Origin: Paramacrobiotus metropolitanus
Taxonomy: Eukaryota; Tardigrada; Eutardigrada; Parachela; Macrobiotidae
Direction: 5' to 3'
Assembly: GCF_019649055.1 (NCBI RefSeq)
Contig: NW_026570282.1
Location: 372,001-436,000 of the forward strand
DNA: 64,000 bases
Part shown: positions 1-11,000 of the stretch, piece after piece
Layout: each line of letters starts with the position of its first letter
Numbering within the stretch: the first letter of the stretch is position 1
The notes under the pieces: generated by a model
Seen by the model: the letters and a program-made list of their open reading frames with translations, nothing else
What the model was told of the DNA's origin: nothing
Databases searched by the model: none
Translations under genes and position numbers: made by a program

Positions 1-1366
1 TTTTCATTTTGTTTCATTTGTTTTTAATACCATCGCCTAAACTTTTGAATTTTTCTTTGGTTGTGGGATTCTGGAAACCCGCTTCTTCCATTGTCTTTCC
101 TTCTGCTGGGATTGGGATGACTGTGAGCATGAAGGAGTCATTTTGTTACGTATCTGTATTAGTTAACCATGTACGGTAACTAATGCATTTTGTGGTTTTA
201 TCGCGTTGACTGCAGATGTATTATTTACTTGCCTGTGATCACTGTTGTGAACTTCTCCAGTTCTACAAAATTAAAGAGAACCTTCTGTGGAAAATGACTT
301 TTCACAGCGATACCTGAAAATTAGATGGAAAAACATCAAAGCTTGGTGCATGCGAACTGACAATGAATTCGAATACAGTACTTCTATGGCTGCAAGTTCA
401 TGGCTTGTGCAAGTAGTTCTTGCTGTTGCTTGTAACATTATAAAGATCTCGAGAACAGTGCTTCGTTCATTTTTTAAAAATTGTGTTATAATTTATTTAT
501 GCAAGATGTTACTTATACGTAATTCTTGTCTATGAAGTAAGCACCTATTCAGTACTGGACCACTAGTAGTCATTTTTTGCGTGAGACGGACTACAGTAAT
601 GCACATCATTGGACGTAACAAAAGAAGTAAACAGCCTATAATAAAAACGCTTCTGCTATGTTTTCCGTTTCCGGCGCGTTTCCTCTTCAAATCTGGATTT
701 CTCTTCCTCTTTTTTGCGTTGCTCGTACTATATCTACTCTGTATATTCTATACGAAGTGTAGATATACAATAATAGGGCAGTTGAGGGCCACTGCGCGCT
801 GTGCATCCCTGCACACTAAGATGACGAAAATAATTTTTATTTTTAATACGAGTACAATCATACATGAATACCATGTAGTATGTATTTATTAATTACTGAA
901 TTTATTGTCATAAATAATATTGTGCTGATGGAAATTAAATTGATATCGGTATTCGGTACGTAATCAGAAAACGTCGCACATTCAGCAGCTGCCAGTTTGC
1001 CAATACTCTGATCTCTGGAACCTTTTGAATTCGGATCTTATGAAGGCGATCCATAACTCAATGATTGATGATTACACCAGCTGCATGAAAAGACTCTGTT
1101 CAGCTGCTCGAGAATCATTTCTCTTGGCTCTTGCCTATGCTGAAATTTGTTATCTGTACCTGTGTTTGTTTAAAATGTAAACTTCTCGTCAGATTATCTT
1201 CAAGTTTCAAATCCTAATCAATGAATGCATGACTTGTAATTCTGGCACCTGGGAGAAGCAAACTAATAAGTGGATGCATGCTACATGAAGGAGTGCAGTG
1301 ACAATATTGCTGTTTCGTATTGCATTTGAAAATTCGAATCGCAGTTTCGAATTTTACATTGCCACC
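1..1366. other. Upstream spacer with two possible orphan exons
   Basis: No gene can be named here. Two stretches look weakly coding on the plus strand. At 216-317 a segment after a TGCAG acceptor reads MYYLLACDHCCELLQF and continues to a TGA. At 986-1180 a 65-codon open stretch after TTCAG contains LWNLLNSDLMKAIHN and ends in TAA. Either could be the last exon of a gene lying mostly upstream of the window, or 5' untranslated sequence of WDR82. An open run of 65 codons can arise by chance, so neither is called as a gene. Confidence 0.3.
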
Positions 1367-3250
1367 ATGGTGGCTCTCTCCTCGGATCTCATGCGATCGT
1401 TTCGGGTTGCGAAGACGTTCAAAGAAAATCTGGATCGGATTAATCATATGGACATCTCATCAAATGGGCATTATGTGGTTACCAGTTCGCAAGATGAGAG
1501 CATCCAGCTGTACGAAGCTGACAAGGGAGTGTGAGTGATTTCCAGCTTTGCCTTTCTTGCGATTGTCTGGTGATTATTGGGCCCATCATTAATCTCGCAA
1601 CTGTCAGTTTTTTATTGCCCGTGTAGCATTCTATTGTGTTTATTTTTTTAGATCGTTTAAGACGCTGCACAGTAAAAAATACGGCGTGGATTTGATTTCC
1701 TTCACGAGAAACCATAACACAGTCATACACGGCTCTACGAAAGTCGATGGTATGATTTCGTGATATTAACTGCTAGTGTAAATTTCATGATCTCAGCAGT
1801 TGAGGTTGGTCTTGCTTTTTTTCAGATACTCTAAGGCAGCTGAATTTGCATGAAAACAAATATCTGCGATATTTCTTGGGCCATGGTCGAAAGTGAGTAT
1901 AAAAACTATTTGTAGATATTTATTTTCTTGATAAAATAACGGCGAAACTGCGAATTCCAGAAAATAAAATTTCCCCAAACTTTGCTGTATCTCGCAGGGT
2001 TACCAGTTTAAAGATGCACCCCAAGGAGGATATGTTTCTATCCGCATCACAGGATCACACGGTGAGACTGTGGGATCTGCGCTCCTCCAATTCTCAGGGT
2101 TTGTTGCATGTCCCCGGCCGACCGGTGGTCAGTTACGACCCCGAAGGATTGGTATTTGCTGTGGGATTTGAATCGTCGGAAATTAAGATCTACGATGTCA
2201 GGACGTTCGATAAGGTAGATATCCGCAATACCTTTTCTTTTTGTCAGGTGCAGCGGTACTGCAGATTAATAATACTTAGTTCCGCTAATATTGCCGTTTG
2301 TTTTCATTTTTTTACTTTTATTATTGGTGGCATTTGATACTTTTGTTAGTTTTATTTTTGTGTTTTGCTGTTTCTTTTGGTTAGCTGTGGTATGTCGAAT
2401 ACCTATGCAAATTTATGTTGCACTGATCTAGGCCGTCTGCTTTTACATAAGTGTGACTGCGTTAATCTTATTTTTAGATTCGTAATCGTGAGATTTCGCG
2501 TGTTTCTTTTCATACCATTGAGTATGGATGTTGTATGGTCTACGCTCGTAAATGAACCCCTTCGTCGTGCTGTTTATGTTTCCAGAGGCCCCTTTTCATG
2601 GGAACGTTTTTTTCATTTCGTTGTTTATATCAATCGTGATTACAGGGGCCATTTTTATCTTTTCCCGTGTCCCGCATGACGGAAGGCGAATGGACGGATC
2701 TCAAATTTAACCCGGACACGACTCAGATTTTGGTTACCACGAGTGGAAAGAATTCATTTGTTGTTGATGCATTCGTTGGCGGTGTAGTTCACACATTAAC
2801 GGTACATTGCGTTTCCATATTAAACGCTCATATTTCGGATATCTTTAGGATTGGTTTGTTGTGGTATTTTTTTGCGTGATCTTCTGTCTTTGTTTTTATG
2901 GGTGGGATTATGGTTTGTAGGGGTATGCCAATACTCAGATTCAAGGCTTGGAGGGATGCTATTCACCGGATGGGAAATATGTTTTGTTGGGCTCATCCGA
3001 CGGCAAGGTGCACATATGGAGTAGCACAACGGGTGAAAAAGTAGCCACTTTATCATCTGAAGACTGCTCCCCCATAACCTGTCTGAAATTCAATCCCAAA
3101 TATTTATGCTTTGTATCTGCCCACATTCGAACATCCTTTTGGATACCGACTCTTCAAGACAGATCTGGGGACGAGGAGAACACTGCTTCGACCAACCACG
3201 TCGATGCCAAGAGCGGAACACCCGGAAGTGGGAAAACGCCTGTATCTTGA
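1367..3250 (+). CDS. WDR82: WDR82 (Swd2), WD40 subunit of the SET1/COMPASS H3K4 methyltransferase
   Basis: Six exons (1367-1530, 1652-1749, 1826-1892, 1998-2214, 2646-2801, 2921-3250) join in frame to 343 residues. The start has a perfect Kozak context, GCCACCATGG. Recognisable WDR82 segments are LRSFRVAK-like (MRSFRVAKTFKENLDRI), SKKYGVDLI, DHTVRLWDLRSSNSQGL, then PVVSYDPEGLVFAVGF and GKVHIWSSTTGEKVA; the family is normally about 313 residues. WDR82 recruits SETD1 methyltransferases to Ser5-phosphorylated Pol II and also acts in PP1-PNUTS termination complexes; it is nuclear. A candidate AATAAA lies at 3343-3348. The last ~25 residues after the seventh blade (SGDEENTASTNHVDAKSG) are not part of the family core I recall and may be a lineage-specific tail. 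Identity is very likely; exon borders are inferred from GT-AG sites and phase. Confidence 0.93.
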
Positions 3251-4304
3251 CATTATTAACGAAGAGCCTGTGTTTTTATACTGTATGGTATTTGAAGTAG
3301 TTTTATCACTTTTGCATGCTGTTTTGTTATGGGTTTTGAGTTAATAAATTTTTGACAGTGTGGTTTTGCCGGCGTACTTAGTGCTTTGATTATGTCCATA
3401 TGAGTTTGGTTATCTTTAATGCTTTCCCGGTATATTGTTTCTAAACCGATACTATGTTTGTTGTACCACTGTTGGGTATGCCTCAAAGATTTTTGTTTTT
3501 TTTGTTGACTTTATTTATTAGTATTATGACGCTGTACATTGTTGCGGAAACATGTTGTTTTAGCCAAAAAAATAATTCCCTTTCTGAGCATTTGAGTTTT
3601 TACACATTTCACAATGTTGACCAATAAAAAACACGCTATGGTGATAGACTGTGATAGACATGACCAAAAACAATTAATACGGTTTTCAAAATGGGGAAGA
3701 AGTGTTGAAAACTAATAATTATTACCGCAAAGCTTTTCGGCTGATCCAGATTGTGTGATTTTTAATAATTTTATATATGACTGCAGTTTAAAATGCGTGC
3801 TTATTATATTTTGTTCTGTTAGTTTATTGTCGATTTTTTCGCATCACTTGCTGAGTCGTAATAAACTTATAAAAATCAGAACTGATACATGTACGAGTAC
3901 GAGATACTCGTATTAATATTCGTGCAATTTTACGGATACCGTAAACACAAACTCTGCTCAACAGTAAGTAGTACGTTTTAGGTTTTACACTTTACTGTTG
4001 AGTACGTAAACTGTGTAATTATGTTCTACGTTTAGCATGTCAGCAATGCAGCCTACAAGTAGACGGTCGATCCATTTTACATAGTTATCGTTAATACCAT
4101 TACCAGATGTCATCAGTTTTTTTCCATACAGTAATGAATTTCGTTATAATATTGTTTAATAGCTTACTAGAATACTTTTCCTAGCAGACTGGTGTCGTTT
4201 TTCCGTTGTATCCGTAGATTAACAAGCTTATAATTGGACTCGGTTCGCACTGTAATTTCCCATTATAAATCTTTGTACATCGTGTAAGACCTTGGAAGGT
4301 GGAT
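3251..4304. other. Intergenic, WDR82 to FBXO31
   Basis: AT-rich spacer without a convincing ORF. It holds the WDR82 polyadenylation region and, at about 3893-3916, a cluster of the short motif TACGAGTA and its reverse complement that recurs across the window. The FBXO31 promoter should lie at its right end; no TATA box stands out. Confidence 0.5.
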
Positions 4305-6349
4305 ATGGACATCACCTTTCTGGCCGACATCAACCCAACAGAAAGGTTTAACAATGGTGATTTCTTCCTCGATTTACCAGGAGAGATACTGCATCTTTTG
4401 CTCTGCAGTTATGTTGGCCCACAAGCCTGCACGAATCTCAGCGCCTGTAGTTCATCGCTGAGTATGCTGTGCAGCGATGATAAGTTCTGGAGGGATTTCT
4501 GCTGTAAAGAGCTGCATGTCAAACCCAAACAATTGGGCGTTTCTTCGTATTCCGTTGTGCAAGGACAAGCGTCCGATGATGATGTGCTTGTGGGCTCGCA
4601 TCGACTAGCAGCAGCCTCAGCAATCCCCTTCCGATCGCTGTACTCCCAACTAGTGCATCCCTTTCGCGGACTGTTCGGGAAACTACTGGTGTCTTTCACA
4701 TCCGTGTACGGTGATATCTTAACCTTGACGCATGCGAATGGCTTAATCACGGGTGAAGTATGGATGCTGCCGAAAACGATTACGGATCGCATGAAACCGG
4801 TGGTGGATTTTGTGATTTGTTTGGATGGCGAAGGCCGACCGATGGTCATTCATCAGTTCTGCATGGACGGATCTAGTAAAGTGGTCTTGACTGGAAATCC
4901 CCTGCAGAAGTATGTTTATCGGTCCAATTCCACTTTCACGTTTGGTTTCCGGCGGCGTTCCGATACCTCTGGGTAATTTTATGTTGCGGCGGCTGGGCAG
5001 TTTTTTCGCATTTAAGAAAGTATTTGAATTTTTCTTCCGTATCGGATGATGAGTTGCGTGGGTCATTTTCACTACATTGAATTTAATTAGAAATTAAATA
5101 AACCGACCAATCGAAAGATTTTCGCCAGGCAGCTTCAATTCGGCACGGCCGGCAGCTTGTTTTCGCATTCCCGTCATTGTTGCCCGTACATCGTAACTCT
5201 TCCATACTATTTTGTTTTCGCGCACGAAACTTATGCATTTGTAATTGCGCATCGTAACGCATGCATTTGTTTACGTTTGATCAGTAGTGTGCATGTGTGG
5301 ATTGCCCTTACTTAAGGAGTAGTTATATAGATATACTGTAGATGAATTTACACAGCTCACCGTTCTTTCCTTACAGGACCTGGAATAGACTTATCCACCG
5401 GATACGGAAGGATGGAATCTCATATCCAAACGCCAGCAATAACGAGGACGCACCACTGCGGTTGCATCGTTTAGCGCTGGATAAGTTCGCGGATTTCCTG
5501 TTAAGCGTTCAGGCAGTTAATGCATGTTGCCGATATGAATATCATATTCAGAATAATCCTCCACGGCAGATCTTTTCTTCGGGGATTGAATTGCCTTTGG
5601 GATTTTTTAAAGGAACTTACGGGGCACATGGCATTGAATTAATTAAGGTACACGCCGCATTCAGCATAACCTTAGAAATATTACCCAGGTTTTGGGTTAA
5701 ACGCTTGTGTCGCTTTGAGAGTGGTTAAGTGACAGCTTACTCTTGCGATTGGGAAGTTTTTTCGACGTAAAGGTAGTTAGTTACATGATTTTTAATGTTA
5801 TGAACATTTGCAGAAAGCGGGTAGAGCGTAATGTTTTTAAAATATCGATAATTTCCTTTTTTTTGGCTTTAATAATAATAATATTGTTAGATGGAGTACG
5901 CTGAAGACACAAGAAATTTGCGCGGAATCAAGATTACCGGCGATCCTAATGTGCCAGCTGGCAAAATAAGTTTTGAATTTCCCATCGATCATGCCGTGAT
6001 TTTGCCACTGGAGGGCCAACACGATGTGGATTTCTTGGAGTTACTACATCAGACCGGACCATTCCATGCCGTTGACCGCCTTACGGTTGGCAAGCAGGAT
6101 TTTCGATTTCCGATGGGCGTTAGTTTACGAGAAGCCTCTCATGTTAATTTGGTTGGAGATTCCTGCATCTTCCGATTAGTCGGTCATGGCACGATCGCTG
6201 AACATGGTTTCATAAATCCCACAAGTATAATTGCTCATATTGCTGTTTTGAGCCCGGAAAAATTTGTTGTCTTCTGGTTGGGTGGCTATAATTTTGCTTC
6301 TCTGTTTGTAAAAGTTTCCCTTGATGATCGCTTCTGCGAATATATCTGA
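4305..6349 (+). CDS. FBXO31: FBXO31-like F-box protein
   Basis: Three exons (4305-4972, 5377-5647, 5891-6349) give 465 residues. An F-box lies near residues 20-65 (LDLPGEILHLLLCSYVGP, then a Trp-containing FWRDFC). The rest matches the FBXO31 substrate-binding domain: PFRSLYSQLVHPFRGLFGKL, LGFFKGTYGAHGIELIK, GIKITGDPNVPAGK, FPMGVSLRE and GHGTIAEHGFINP. Human FBXO31 is 539 residues; here the insert before the FPMGVS segment is shorter. FBXO31 is a substrate receptor of SCF ubiquitin ligases (cyclin D1, and damaged proteins with C-terminal amides). A GTG lies two codons upstream in frame, but ATG 4305 is the first ATG. The first donor splits a Gly codon (GG|GTAATT) and the acceptor TTACAG restores it, which supports the model. 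Confidence 0.9.
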
Positions 6350-6930
6350 GTTTTTGATAATTATTTCTCCCGTCTACATATTAAACCCTGAAATTTGTCT
6401 CGTCTGCGCTAATTTTTTTACGTTGCACGGACAGCAAAGTATGCGACCTTGCAGGAAAAGTATGCGACTTTGTGTCTGCAGCTTTGCATGCTTCCCGAAT
6501 ACGTACAATACGGTCCGGTTTACACTAACGAACTTCTGGTGCCGTCATAGCAGTGCTGTAATGCAAGTTAAAGATTCTTCTGTGCTATAGAGTTTCAGAC
6601 ATCATATAATAGGTAGAAAAAACAAAAATAAAAATTTAGGGGATACGCGCGGTACAATCGCATTTACCGATTTGCTTTTGTCGTAGTGGAACCGCACGCG
6701 TACTGCATTTACGACGCATTTATGGACTTGAGTCAGCTGCCGGCCGTGCCGCTATGGCGTCAATTTAATTTTTGAAAAAGCAGCAAGCTTTGAAGTTTGG
6801 AGCTTTCTTTGCAGACTTTTTTTGAAGTGTGGTGTAACTTGTAAGCCAAACAAACACTCGTAGAACATATTGACTCGAACTTTTCAAATTTTTTTCTTAA
6901 TCTGGAACTGATGTTTTGCTCCTGTTAACC
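6350..6930. other. Intergenic, FBXO31 to RRP36
   Basis: About 580 bp with no convincing ORF. It includes the FBXO31 3' flank and a GC-richer patch (6640-6770), probably the RRP36 promoter. Confidence 0.4.
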
Positions 6931-7938
6931 ATGAACCGTATCAGTGATGATTTTAAGCCTACTGCCAGTAGGAGAAAAAATGCGCCCATGGAAATGTCTT
7001 CCAAGAAGCCAAATATGCAGCGTTTTCCCAGCGGATCGACAACCGTAAAAAGGCAGCGCTATCGCGACCCACGCTTCGACGAGCGCTGTGGCCAGTTTTC
7101 TGCCAACTCTTTCGAAGACAATTATAAATTTGTATACGATCTTCGGCGGAAAGAGATGGATATGGTAAAAAAACAGCTCAAAATGGAGATGGACCCCGAA
7201 GCTCGCGATAAGCTACAGAACTTACTCGGAAGACAGGTACGAAGTTATAAATATGTGGTGTACTACCGTGTACGAAGTTATAAATATGTGGTGTACTACC
7301 GTAAATCACTGATTCACTATGTGGATGTTCCGGAGTAATAAAAATTTTTTTAAAGAGTTGGTTACTGGTTAGCGTTCAGTTCGCTGGGTACTGTGGTATC
7401 GGAACCTTGTACTTATTCTTGTGCGCTGATTTGTTTCACAGGAAAATCAGGAACGATCTAAAATGCAGAAAAAGAAAGGAAACGTGAAGGAGATGGAAAG
7501 GAAGGAGCTGAACAAAAAGCGCTTAAACGAAGGGAAAAAGCCGTTTTTCATGAAAAAATGTGAGTATATTATAGAATATAAATTATAGTGATTGTAACAG
7601 TAGCAGCAGTACTGTATGGACTTCGTTGGTTTTTCTTTTCGACACGTTTTTCCGTACGGTATGCTTGTGCGAAATTTTTATGTGGTAGGATGTGATCTGT
7701 ACAGCATCATTACTGTAGAAATTTTTGATTTCACTGTCAGTTTATTTTGCTGTTATTGCGACTATTTTAATAAATTTTTTTTCTTCGAATTGCAGCGGAT
7801 AAATCGCTTCTGGATATGGTTGCTCAGTTCGAAGATTTAAAAAAGAAAGGAAAACTGAAATCATACATGGAGAAGAAACGGAAGAAGAACGCCCATTCCG
7901 AATCGAAGCTTCTAGTACAAAAACACGTTTCGCCATAA
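6931..7938 (+). CDS. RRP36: RRP36, 90S pre-ribosome / 18S rRNA processing factor
   Basis: Three exons (6931-7236, 7442-7559, 7796-7938) encode 188 residues. Family hallmarks are visible in order: RQRYRDPRFDERCGQFS (residues ~46-62), a helix FVYDLRRKEMDMVKKQLK, a Lys/Glu-rich coiled region, GKKPFFMKKSDKSLLDMV, and a basic tail MEKKRKKN. RRP36 (yeast Rrp36) works in the nucleolus in early cleavages at A0-A2 that release 18S rRNA. The protein is shorter than human RRP36 (about 259 residues), mainly at the N-terminus. A perfect 33-bp tandem duplication starts exactly at the first 5' splice site and copies the donor (see the separate entry). Without splicing, the frame would read through both copies into a short tail, so intron retention would give a 135-residue variant. 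Confidence 0.9.
7237..7302 (+). repeat. 33-bp perfect tandem duplication at the RRP36 intron 1 donor
   Basis: Two identical 33-bp copies (7237-7269 and 7270-7302), each starting GTACGAAGTT and ending TACTACCGT. Copy 1 begins at the GT of the RRP36 intron 1 donor, so the duplication supplies a second donor-like GTACGAAG 33 bp downstream. As 33 is a multiple of three, use of the second donor would add 11 codons in frame. Confidence 0.9.
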
Positions 7939-8029
7939 AACACAGAGATGATATAAAGGCTTTTTATCTCTGACAAGTGACAACGAAAGAATAACTGTTT
8001 TGAAAGACATGCACAGAATATGCTGCGGA

Positions 8030-11000
8030 TTATTCCGGCTGCCAGTCCTGAATTCGCTTAATTTGTTCCAATAATATCTCATAACTTTCTTGAGCAGCTT
8101 GGATCTGGGATTCAGCGTAATCGATCAGTGCCTGTCGGAATCCCTTGACTTCCGTCTCGTCCAGCCTTTCGATCTGTACAAAGAAAACGATGGAAATACA
8201 TCAGTTATGAAGCTTAACAAATCAAATCTGGTCATGTTGCTGGTAATTTTCCTAAGTGGTATTGCGGAATTGCATGTAGCATAATCGTATTGGAAAACTG
8301 CATATTACGAGTGGAGTTGTCTTCCGTCTGCTCGATCAATGGCTAAAACGGGAATGTACATCCACTCCGCTGGTGGATTTAACAGCTGATACAGTGAACT
8401 TATTAAGTTGTCAATGGATGCTTAAAAGCCCTCCATGACCTCATGGTGCAATTACGTTACATTTATGTGTCGTATAATATCACTTGGCCACTGTAGGAGT
8501 TACCGTACGGTAATTTTATGGAAACAGTAAGGAAAAATTGTATAGCAAGTTTTTTGCTCTTACTAACCTCTTCTTTTCCCGTATTGCTGCACTGATCAAC
8601 CAGTTTCTCCGCTTCCTGCAGAGCCGCGGCAGCCTGCAACATACACAGATGATAAATTTATGTATTCACGTAACTTTTTATCCTCGATGCTGCAACTACA
8701 GGATTAAACGTTATTACAGAATTCTTCTGGACAACTAAACAGTTGCACAACTGGCCAACTGCAGCTTTGTAGCTGGTTAACAACATGCATACTTAACTAA
8801 ATTTATAAAACTGGATTAATGAAATGGGCAATGCAGTGGTGGAAGTACACCATATTCAAAGAAGCTCCGAAACGGTAACCATCTTGAATCTTGCTACAGA
8901 ATAGCCTTGTAGAAATTACAAATAGTTCGTGTGGTTGGTAACTTGGAGTATACAGTTACCGTTACCGTCGGTACTTGACCGTCTACTTGTAAAACTATAA
9001 TATTAATTTGCATAAAATAAAATGCGACTTATCAGGGCGTCAAGAGTATTATTTATGTATAATCACCAAAGGTCGCCAATCTCGCTATATACTTACATGC
9101 GTCTTATGTCGTACACTTTGAATACGAGGACATGTCCATTTATCGTATTTGCAATATTTTACTGGCTGATTCATTTATGGCAGACAGAATCCCAGTTACG
9201 ATACAATATTTACCATAGTTATTGCTCTATCATAACTATACATAGTACCACATATAAACTTTTTTATTACAGCGCCCGTGCACAGCATAAACAATTAAAA
9301 GAGTTAAAGCGCAAAAGCTTCTGGTTAGCACAATAGTTAATAAAAATCCGGAATATCTGTATTGGAACAATTCAAGGAGAACCCGATACGACCAAATCTT
9401 CAACATGATACTATGTCTGATTTCAGCACGAACCCTAGAGTAGAGTAGTATCTACCTCATCGATGTCAGACAAGTCTTTCGGGCAGCAACACCGTCGTAT
9501 TGTAACCCACTCTGACCGTGAAATCATCGGGCGTCAACTGGATAAACGGATCTGCCACACTGTGTCCCTCCGGAGACACCGGCAGCATCGGCACAACGGG
9601 CCGCATGAGCTGCTCAGCAGGCGGTACGAGTGGCGGAAAGCCGACATGTCCCAGTAGGACATCCGTTGTGCTGCGCGGCATATTGGGGAAGTGTACCAGA
9701 AACACCTCACTCCGTGCTAAATACTCCGCCTGCTGCAGCGAGAAACCGGAACTGGACGACGGCGAGAAGCCCATCCGGATCCAGCGGGCCGTGCGGCGCC
9801 GCTGGATGATCTTCTTACAGAACATCACCGTGTAGAAAGCGATAACGAAGATCACGGAGCCCAAGCAGCCACTGGCGATTAAAATATACGAGAATTCCTC
9901 GACATTGTAGCCGAAATAGACGGGCGGTGGACCGCTGTAGCTGTTGATGACACGGTGCGTGAACTGATTTGACCGGCCACCGTATCCCGGCGACACACTG
10001 GTGCTCGACTGCATGATGCGGAAGGCCGTCTTCGGAATGGTGGTTTGAGCAATGTGCTGAACAGTGGTTGTAGTCGCATTGTTCATCAGCCCGTAGAAAT
10101 GTTTAAGAATCGCTGGGGTTGTGAGATTATTCATGGCAATACGGCTGCGGCAGAATGTTTGCCGGTAAAGGTCACCGCTAATAAGATTAATGAAACCCGT
10201 AGTGTGCGCAACGGTCGACAAGTGATAATAGTCGTCAGCAGCCGGAAATATTCTGTCCAGTTCCGCCGGCGCAGATAGTGTTCTTCTGTTGCATGGCGTT
10301 GATGGATGAAAACGCTTCCATTTGCGCGCCGTACATGGCTCTTTTCTTTATACACCAGAAAATCTTTAGTAAGTTTGCATTTCCGGTATATACAAGGGGA
10401 ATAAGACGGGGCAGCGGATAATGAGTTGACTTATGCGCAGATAGCTTTTCATTGATTTTTTCCATGCACTTGTCAGGCTAATGTCAATATGTGTATTTAC
10501 ACGCTCATGTAACGGTCAGAATCAGTGAATATTGGGTTCGGTCTTGGCGGCGCAGTTCTGTCTTCCCGTTAACCACTTCGCGGACGCAGAGGAAAAAAAT
10601 CATTAAAGACTTGGGGAAATTCTAATTGCCATCTCATCTATAATGCGCAAGGATGCAGTACGGAGTGTTAAGCACAAGGCGTCGACGTCTAACAGATGGC
10701 CTTGATGACTGGAAAACAAGCTGTTTCGCCTTCGATCATCATCCTGCCGCCTACACGTATACCGCAGTATTCGCGGCTCTTGAAGATTAAATGCTGGCCC
10801 GCAGTGGAACATTAGCACAAAACGTAGGATCGATTAAAGCGATAGAGACATTTTTGCGTGATCAAATCCCCAGTGGTGAACTGACTAATCAAACTGGCCG
10901 CCGCTTCGCTGCTGCCAATATACATATGCATATCCGTGCACAGCAGCGCACGCATCGCACTTCCGGTTGGGCATAGTGAGACACGTCTCCCAATCAACCG

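Noticed and set aside
10235-10465. 76-codon minus ORF beginning MEKINEKLSAHKSTHY
   Set aside because: It overlaps the nested membrane-protein exon in another frame and ends abruptly; the other frame continues into the transmembrane segment.
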